Of a stretch of 64,000 nt of DNA, positions 56,201 to 64,000 are shown piece by piece. A model generated the notes under the pieces. That model was not told where the DNA came from. It worked only from the letters and a program-made list of their open reading frames with translations, and ran no database searches. Made by a program: the position numbers and the translations under genes. Origin of the DNA: Lycorma delicatula (Eukaryota; Arthropoda; Insecta; Hemiptera; Fulgoridae); the NCBI RefSeq assembly GCF_047948215.1, contig NC_134455.1, positions 162,608,575 to 162,672,574 of the forward strand. The letters run 5' to 3'. How positions within the stretch are numbered: position 1 is the first letter of the stretch; each line of letters opens with the position of its first letter.

Positions 56201-57535
56201 CAGGACGTTTCATAATGTTCTTCGGAGTTTCGAAAATTCAATAACAAAAAACTATTTCACTCATAAGAATAAAACAAGTACTGTACGAAAGAGAATTTCA
56301 AATAGTTTTTTTCCACGTATACTAGGCAGTTAGTAAACCATTTGCTCGCTAGGCGTTGACAGTAGAGAAAATGCCTGCCACGGGAAGCGAGAAGTCGTTT
56401 TGTGTGTTAGAATTTCACTTGTCAAAGTCAGTAATTTCTGTGCAACGTACGTTTCGGTTGAAATTTCATAAGGAGCCAACAAGTGACAATTCAATTCGTG
56501 CATGGTATAAACAATTCAGTGAAACTGGTTACTTGTGCAAGCGAAAATCAACTGGTCGTCCATCAACCTCAGAAGTCAATGTCGAACGAGTGCGGGTAAG
56601 TTTCATTCGCAGCCCATCAAAATCGACTGCGGCTGCAGGCACAGAATTAGGAATTCCGAAACAACAGTGTGGAGAGTTCTCCGTAAACGTTTTGTTATGC
56701 AAACCGTACCATCTTCAATTAATCCAGCGTCTTTCTGATGGAGATAAAACACGTAGGCTGGACTTTTGTTTTCAGTTACAGGAAAAGATGTTGTTAGATG
56801 AAGGTTTTTTTAACAAGATAATTTTCAGCGATGAAGCTACTTTCCATCTTAGCGGCAAAGTAAACCGTCATAACGTGCGAGTTTGGGGAACTGAAAACCC
56901 ACACGCGTAAGTGATGTGGAACACATTCGGATTCTCCGAAAGTAAACGTTTTTTGTGCGATTTCTCGTGAGGCAGTGTTCTTTTTTATGGAAACGACAGT
57001 AACCGGCACGATATACCTGGATATGTTACAATTATGGCTTATGCCTCAGATACTCAACGACTTCATTTTCCAGCAAGATAGTTGTCCTGCCCTTTTCATA
57101 AAGAGGTTCGACAGTACCTTAACACAACATTACCTTGGCGCTGGATAGGACGTGCATCTGAAGAAGACCAACACATTATGTTGTGGCCACCAAGATCACC
57201 AGACCTCACGCCATGTGATTTCTTTTTCTGGGATTACGTGAAAGATAAGGTGTTTATCCCACCAATGCCGCACGATATCGCTGAGCTAAAGGATCGCATA
57301 ATCAATGCAATCAACTCTATCGAAAATTACATGTTAAAACGAGTTTGGCAAGAGCTAGTCTTTCGTGCTAATGTGTACCGTGTCACCAGAGGAGCACATA
57401 TTGAACATTTATAGATTTTAACAAAAACTGTGAGTCCCTGTATCACCTCGTACAACTTTCTTTTTTTTTAGGTAAGTGAAATACTTTTATTGTACTGAAT
57501 TTTTGTAACTCCAAAGAACATTATGAAACGCCCTG
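56201..57535 (+). mobile_element. Tc1/mariner-type transposon with ~60-bp TIRs
   Basis: Left end CAGGACGTTTCATAATGTTC (56201-56220), right end its counterpart with one difference (reverse complement CAGGGCGTTTCATAATGTTC, 57516-57535). The similarity extends about 60 bp inward to TATTTCACT on both sides. Length 1335 bp with a single transposase gene. The target duplication is not clear; the bases outside are A-rich on the left and AATA on the right. Confidence 0.88.
56356..57414 (+). pseudogene. Tc1/mariner-superfamily transposase, broken
   Basis: ATG 56356, or the one at 56371 (MPATGSEKSF). An N-terminal helix-turn-helix of the DUF4817 type spans about residues 10-60 (FRLKFHKEPTSDN, IRAWYKQFSETG), followed by a GRPSTSE linker. 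56600-56740 needs a slip for the second HTH (TVWRVLRKRF). The catalytic core begins near 56815 with FSDEATFHLSG (first Asp) and RHNVRVWGTENPHA. A stop lies at 56908-56910, then two or more slips; the second Asp is in FQQDSCP near 57068-57088. The last frame (57082-57414) holds LWPPRSPDLTPCDFFFW with the third Asp near 57217, and ends GAHIEHL. About 46 residues separate the second and third Asp once a slip is allowed. The enzyme should be inactive. Confidence 0.85.
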
Positions 57536-60060
57536 AATATTATGGTCTATCTTCGGGGTTTGTACATTTTGTTACTCTGTTGACAAGATTCTTGACTACT
57601 GACTTTTTATGTGACATTTGTTGTGTTGATGGGAAACTTAGGTATCTGCCTGAAGATGTTGATTTTATATACCACTTTGCTGATTTTTTTTTTTTTGAAA
57701 TGAGTTTTTGTTAAATCCAAAAAGTTTATACAATTGTTAACATACCATACATTGCACATATTTTAGATTTTTTAAGGTATTTTAAGGTTTCGATACACTG
57801 GAAATAGCAATTAGGTTATATAGAGATATATATATAGTTATCTAAAGATAAAAGAATAAAGATAAAGATGAATCACGTGTAAGTAGAGGGATCTATTACA
57901 AGGGAGGGGATAAAATTTGTTATCCAGGATGGGTAGACCAGAATTTCTTAGTATGTAAGAGAATTTTGTATGATGTGTTTATGAATGTGTATTGTCACCT
58001 GAGGAATCTTAGAGAATTCTAAATGAAACATAGTGTATTTAATTTATAAGTCTGTACAGTTGATTGGTTAACCGAAGAGATTAATAAAGATAGTATTTTT
58101 AAGTAAAACATGTCATATTTTATATATATATGCCTACGCATAATTTCCAAAACTACTAGATCAATTTCATTGAAATTTAGATATGTAGTAGTGTATAATT
58201 TGATGAAGATTGGTTGAGTCGTTCTTGAATTACACTAAATTTAAGGTCAAAAAAATTTTAAAGGGCCAAGTTAGAATCATGATTCATTATGGTGCTGCAG
58301 GTTGGAACATTGATGTTTCTCTATCCACAGTATCTAATGTTGAGTTAAACTTCACATATTTTTCCAAGGACTGAATTTTCATCTTCATTTTTAAAAAGTT
58401 TTTATTTTTATTGTAGTATGTTTTTGATGTGAAACATTTTTTTATGGGTCAAAGGTTTTTTGGAAAATTTTAGATTAGAATGAACCCTTTTTCAGATTGA
58501 ACCCTTCACAGTTTCTTTTGAAGATCTATTTCTGTGGATATGATTTTATTTTCAAGCTCTTTTCCCTTTTTCTGAGATGTATGCTAAGAAATCTTCCTTA
58601 AAATTGAGATATAATATCATATGTATAACTAGTTATTTATAGTTTTTATGTTTTGCAAATACCTTCTACTTCAGTTTTGTTAATAAGAAGTCAGTTGGCA
58701 TCCTCTAAATCATACTACTAAGGAGCTGCACTTTTGATCTACAAGAAATACAAATTTACTTTTATTTTTTCTAGTAGTTATAAGTGCTTGTGTCTTGACA
58801 GAAACACAGAAACCGCTGAACAATCAAAATGTTTTAGACTCACAAAATTAATAGGTTACATTATACTTTCTTTAGGTTATACTAATCTTTAAACTACTAA
58901 TCTACTCTTTATATGTACTAATGTAATTTCATTAGATTTATACTTTCTTTAGATAAACCACATAAATGTTTTCAAGACACGTCTTGTTATGTTCATCAGG
59001 ATGATTCAAAATAATAACTGTTATGAAGGTGGAATGTAGAGATTAATTTAAGATGTAGTCCAAGATATGTAAGTGAGATAAAACATAAGAAAAATGAAAT
59101 CTATAATTTCAATTTGGCAGCAGATCACAGTTACATAGTTTCAATTCTAATCTTCCAAATGCCCCTCAATTACTGTTAGTATACATGTTATGATTGTGTT
59201 AATAGTACTCCAGTTAATCCATATTTAATACCATTAATTATTTTTTAAATTTGAAGAATTAAAACATTATATTTTACCAGCAGCATTAGCGACAATTATA
59301 TCAATAAGGGAAATTAGTTAATTCTTTAGACAGAGAAACCTGAGTTTTTTGTATTTATAATTACTATCTGTAAGCTGTAATTATTATTAAAAAAACAAGG
59401 TAAGTATGGTACTGTAGTAAAAAATGTTGCTTGTCAATATGTGCAGCAGTGATGAATGCCCTATTTTGTTGTGTACTTATTGATTCAGTAACCACATTAA
59501 TATTCCTTTTATTATTTTTTATTGTACTGAATGAAAAATTAACTTTTGGTGTTTGAAAATGTCAAGCCTGACTGGAATTCACTCAGCAACTTCCTAATGA
59601 AAAATATAAATAATTTGTGTTATGATGCAATTTTAGTGCGTAATAACTGAAAATACTAATGAGCATGAATTTTTATATGAATAAGGCAACAATTTTGAGG
59701 GCTGTGCAGCATCCATCACATGTAGAGCTTTTTACTTTTATTAATTAAATATTACACTACAGTACCAATACTCGCACACTATTGGTGTGTATGCAATACT
59801 GTGAAAGCCTATATAAGTTCACCACAAAATAGATGAAATTTAAACATAATAACAACAAAGGAATGTTAAGAAACCTACACAAGCAAACAATTAAGTATAA
59901 CACATATTGCTGTTAACTTAATAGCTGAAATTTTAAATTTATTATTACTGTTAATACATCTTATCTCTTTCTATTGGCTTTCTGACAAATGTAGCATTCT
60001 AGCATTCCTTTTGAAACTAACCTTAGTTAAATCATAAGTATCTATACTGGTGAAGTTATG
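57536..60060. other. AT-rich intergenic DNA with a (TA)n-linked repeat
   Basis: 58120-58270 is a typical dispersed repeat end: a TATATATA run, then GCCTACGCATAATTTCC and GATTGGTTGAGTCGTTC. The 63-codon frame at 57523-57714 has no recognisable domain and is not called. Confidence 0.4.
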
Positions 60061-60079
60061 TTTGGTGCATCTAAAACAT

Positions 60080-62440
60080 ATTTTGATCGCGGATGGATAG
60101 GCTTATTGCTCTACAAGTCACATGGACACGGACAGGAGTGGTCTGTATTTCAACTGTGGACAACAGGGACACTGGTGCTGCACCAACCCGAGAAGATGCG
60201 AACTATGTAGATCGGAGGGACAAAAAATAGGCGCCTGCTCACCCCATTAATGCGCTTTCTTCAATTAAACACGGTTAGGAGCAGACACTCCCTGGATATA
60301 TGCTAGCTTTTCAACAGTCCAGATGTAGCATTGCTATCTGAACCACCTGCAACTGTTGTACCTGGCTCAGTATGGCTAGTAGATGAGATGGCGGTTGCAG
60401 CAATTGGCTTCTTCAGATCTGGGACTCCTGTGGTGGCAAGCAGAACTGAGAATGGCTTTGTATGGGCTAACCTAGGAATACTAACTGTGTTTTCCTGTTA
60501 CTGTTCTCCAAACACAGGGCTGGAGGCATTCGTTGAGTTTCTAGACGCATTGTTCCACAAAGAGCATCGTCATCGTGGGGAGAAACTGGTCATCGCTGGA
60601 GATTTCAATACGAAGGCAACGGAGTTGCCTATCACCGACGTTCACGAGCTCCATCTCTGCTATAGAATAGCTGTGCCAGGATTACTCTGTATTAATGAAA
60701 AGTGATGACCTTTGTTAGAGGGACCTTGACTTAGGCGATTGACCTAACCTTCGTGATGGGAAACCACATTAACGATTACGAAGACTAGAAGGTGCTTGAC
60801 GAACAAATCATGTCTGATCATATGATGATAAAATTTCAAACATGTTCCAGGATGGGCACCTTGCAAACGAAGAGAAAATTGATCTGCAAAAACGGATGTG
60901 CAGTTGGCTGGAGACATATAAATAGGGCGATGACCTCAAAGGGGCTGAGCCCCTACATTCGGAGGCAGATTGAAGATTATCTGTCAGATAGGAAATGTTG
61001 CATCGATTCCCAGGAGGGAAGGATACATTTCGAGATGCAATGTGGGGTGCCTCAGGGATCAGTCCTGGGGCCATTGTTATGGCTGTTAGTCATAGACGAC
61101 CTTCTGCTGAAAAGGTTCCCTGACGGAGTGGAATTGCTGGCTTATGCGGTTGATATTGCTGTCCTTGTGGAGGGAGGAACGATTGATCAAGTACAAGAAA
61201 GAGCAAATGCGGTCACTCACATTGTTCATGAGTGGATGGACTCAAGAGGTCTGAGTTTGTCATATGAAAAATGTCGGTGTGTTGCCATAGTAATTAGAAG
61301 GGTTCTAGACCCCTTTGTAGTATCTATTAACGGTAATGTTATTGAGGAGGTCCACAGTTTGAAGTATTTGGGTGTCACCCTTCAGAGGAACGGTAAATAC
61401 ACGGAACACATAAACAACATCTGTAAGAGGGCTGAAAATATGGCGCGAGGAGTATTAACATCATAATACGGCACAGAATGCCCCCAGGGCATCCAAGTGA
61501 TAGACCTTAGACGTAACAAGGAGAAACTTGTCAGAATACACAGGAGGATACTATTTGGTGTGGTGGCCGCTTATAGAACGGTGTCCTACCAGGCACTTTA
61601 TGTGCTTGCAGGGGTGCCACTGATCGATCTTACCGCGAAATACAGAGTAGAGAAGTCTAAAGGAAAAACAGAACAAGAGGCCAAAGAGGAAACCTATATT
61701 TTGTGGAAGGAAAATGGAATAATGATGGTGTGGGTCGATGGACGAGGCAGCTTATCCCTGAAATTGCACAGTGGGTTAGAAGAGGATGCGGTGAGATGGA
61801 TAATTACTTGACACAATTTTTCAGCAGGCATGAAGTATTTAATAATCATTTAAATAAAATAGGCAGGAGGGATGAAGCAAACTGTATGTATTGTGACCAA
61901 CTTGACTATGTGGAACACACTTTTTTCATGTGTGACAGGTGGGAGGCTTTGAAATTTAACCAGAACATAAACAGATTAACACCTGATAATATAGTGCAAT
62001 TTATGACTAGCAGTGAACATAACTGGAACACAGTAGCAAGATATGTTAGGCAGATTCTGGCACAGAAATATGTTGATGAGAGAAGTCAAGGATATTAGTA
62101 TAGACTAGGGTAGGGAAGACTGCCCCAGCGAGGAGGGCCGACATGCCGAGGTGTGTCGGTTCCAATGAGCCGCTGGGGACTCCGGAGGCTCTTAGATAGG
62201 AACACTGGAAAAGGATGATCAGTGAAAAGACCCGACAACACGTTACGGCTAACCAGGTATGGCGTGGTGTCAGAATTGGGCAACTAAAATAAGGACCTCT
62301 CAAAAAGAGCTGAACCGGTGGGCAGAACTGCCATGCCGGACGTACAGCCGGTAGGCGGGGAGGCCCATTAGGGTCTAAAAACACTACCCTGGGCGGCGTT
62401 ATACCAGGAAGTCGGTCGGGCCCAGGGATAAAAAACAAAG
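60080..62440 (+). pseudogene. R1-like LINE, copy 1 (gag tail, endonuclease, partial RT, 3' region)
   Basis: 60140-60235 encodes the end of ORF1 with zinc-knuckle residues (CFNCGQQGHWC across frames). 60260-60780 is the endonuclease: LNTVRSRHSLDI, FVWANLGILTVFSCYCSPN, VIAGDFNTKATEL (60592-60632) and, after slips, DLTFVMGNHINDYED with a stop before DEQIMSDHM (catalytic SDH, near 60815). The frame then jumps within a few residues to the RT region just before motif B (ISYLSD-type, GVPQGSVLGPLLW near 61050), so motifs 0 to A are missing. Motif C is AYAVD at 61140-61154: the first catalytic Asp is Val (GTT). 61497-62098 is the C-terminal domain with CMYCDQLDYVEHTFFMC (C-x2-C...H-x4-C). 62099-62440 is the 3' untranslated region, ending near GGGATAAAAAACAAA. 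Confidence 0.78.
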
Positions 62441-64000
62441 GTTGGCCATGCCGCTATCGCCGAAGGAATTGACTTCTGTCATACAGGAAGGGTGTGAGGA
62501 AGTAGAGTGATTGTGACCTGCACGCGCCTCCGCCATACATATTGGTGGTCACATGACATAGCTCAACTACGGGGGGTCGCACGGGCAGCCAGGACTTACC
62601 AAAGAGCAGCAGACATGCACCGCAAAATGATCTCTCTCTAGCTCGGAGGTAATATGTAGCGGCTAGGAGAGAATATATGGCCACCATTAAAATGGCCAAA
62701 AGGAAGTGCCGGATTAACCTGTGTGAACAAGTTGACCAGAATCCATGGGGGTTAGGGTATAGAATTGTGTCAAGCAAGTTCGGAATGAAAGCTCCAGCAC
62801 TAACGACTGTACAGTCCTTAGAGGCTGTAGGGAAGCTCTTACCGGCAGATCTGGATCTGGAAAGGAAAGAAATCGTAGTTTCTGATTCAGAGCCGTTCAC
62901 CATAGAAGATCTGTTGACAGCGAGGAAACAGTTGCGGCCGCGAACCAGTCCGAGACCGGATGGGATACCAAAGGAGGTCATAAAGATAACTGTTGAAAAG
63001 GCTCCAGTGGAGATACTAGAAACACTGAGTAGCATGGTGTCCAGGGACTATATTCTACGTGAGTGGAAAGTCCCATTTGGTCCTACTCAAAAAGTCGGGG
63101 CAATAGACTCCCTCAACTTATAGTCCAATATGTCTGGTCAACTCACTGTGCAAGCTGTTAGAGAAGATGGTAGATGCCAAACTCAAAAAAGGAAATTGAT
63201 AGAACTGGCGGCTTCTCGAGGTGCCAGTTCGATTTCAGGAAAGTGAAGTCGGCACCTGAAGCAGTCGAAAAGGTATGTCAACTCGTCGAGACTGCCGCCA
63301 TGGGCACTTTGCGCACGAGGAGGATACCAGTTGTGCTACTGGACGTAGCAAATGCATTCAACTCGCTGCGCTGGGGTACTGTTTTCAAGATTTTTCAGGA
63401 AAGGCAGATTGACGATGGAGTACGCCGGATAATACAACGGTACTTAGAAGGACAAATGGTAAATAAAACCACTACCTCCGAGATAAGATTCTCGGTGACG
63501 CGTGGAGTACCTCAGATCGGTCATGGGTCTCACGCTATGGAACCTAGTTTTTGACGGCGTACTTCGATTAAGATACCCATTAGGAGTCACACCGTTTGTT
63601 TTCCACGACGACCTAGCATTGGTGGTAACGGCTCGCATAGTAGAAGAGGTCGCAACTGCTGTAAATACAGCCATTGGCCAGATACAAAACTGGCTTGCGG
63701 ATAAAGGTCTACGATTGTCTACGGAAAAAATAATATTAATTGCTATGACTGGACATCCAAATCATGCAAGATGGACTTCCGGTGTCCCACCCAAGTTGAT
63801 GCCGCCAAATTTCTAGGAGTGTGGCTGGATCAACGACGGACGTTTACAACAAATGTAAAGGAAACAGTGCAACGGACGGGAAAAATGGTTAATTCTCTAA
63901 GCAGGTTGTTGGGTAACGTTCAGACCAAGGACTTCTAAACGGAAGTTTTACGGACACGTTATCAACTCCATCCTGCTGTACGGAATCACTGCATGAAGGA
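62441..64000 (+). pseudogene. R1-like LINE, copy 2 (reverse transcriptase), cut by the window end
   Basis: Follows copy 1 in the same orientation. It starts in the linker after the endonuclease (PPYILVV near 62535, then TYQRAADMHRK), then the RT: EQVDQNPWGLGYRIVSSKFG (near 62725), FTIEDLLTARKQLRP and TSPRPDGIPKEVIK near 62950 (usual APGPDGIPNE), EWKV near 63065. Several slips follow: FSRCQFDFRK near 63215, VVLLDVANAFNSLRW (motif A, near 63325-63375, Asp kept), a damaged motif B (RGVPQ near 63505) and motif C FVFHDDLALVV near 63595-63625, where the usual Ala before DD is His. Thumb/primer grip: IQNWLADKGLRLSTEK near 63685. The gene continues beyond 64000. Confidence 0.78.

Noticed and set aside
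62046..63035. Minus-strand frames of 130 and 193 codons
   Set aside because: Antisense of the R1-like LINE 3' region and reverse transcriptase.

Overview
The window is AT-rich animal nuclear DNA, almost certainly from an insect. The evidence is a set of tRNA-headed SINEs with target-site duplications, several LINE lineages (I-like with RNase H, R1-like, and a CR1/jockey-like family), a Tc1/mariner-type transposon with terminal inverted repeats, foldback MITEs, and one long intact gene of a kind seen in insects. The SINE and repeat types suggest Hemiptera; that is an inference, not a proof. No rRNA, true tRNA gene, CRISPR array or bacterial operon was seen.

Layout: 1-2250 is a decayed CR1/jockey-like LINE. 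2250-6900 is mostly plain AT-rich DNA with one possible host exon (3489-3629, minus) and a 690-bp long-TIR MITE (5982-6671). 6967-22310 is a layered region. Its oldest layer is a set of very AT-rich coding remnants that look like parts of a compact multi-gene element (virus-like or large mobile element, identity unknown). One plus-strand remnant is split by a 7.2-kb insertion (10526-17690, AGAT duplicated). That insertion is itself a repeat carrying a foldback MITE and a nearly full-length, internally deleted I-like LINE (11180-17037, minus). A minus-strand remnant series (22013-19190) is interrupted by a 524-bp element with a 9-bp duplication. 25.8-28.3 kb holds a SINE and a second I-like LINE. 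31.0-32.0 kb holds a second piece of the CR1/jockey-like family.

The only clearly functional gene is 34235-37768 on the minus strand, a single-exon 1177-residue helical protein. A dispersed repeat begins about 180 bp upstream of its start. 37.9-50.7 kb holds copies of that repeat, a Helitron-like fragment, three kinds of SINE and a dead transposase. 52.4-54.0 kb holds a third I-like LINE. 54.2-55.9 kb is an imperfect tandem duplication with palindromes. 56.2-57.5 kb is a Tc1/mariner-type element. 60.0-64.0 kb holds two R1-like LINE pieces in the same orientation, the second running off the window.

The best candidate for something undescribed is the AT-rich coding layer at 6967-22310: several compact same-strand frames, no family I recognise, and clear evidence that it predates the transposons inserted into it.
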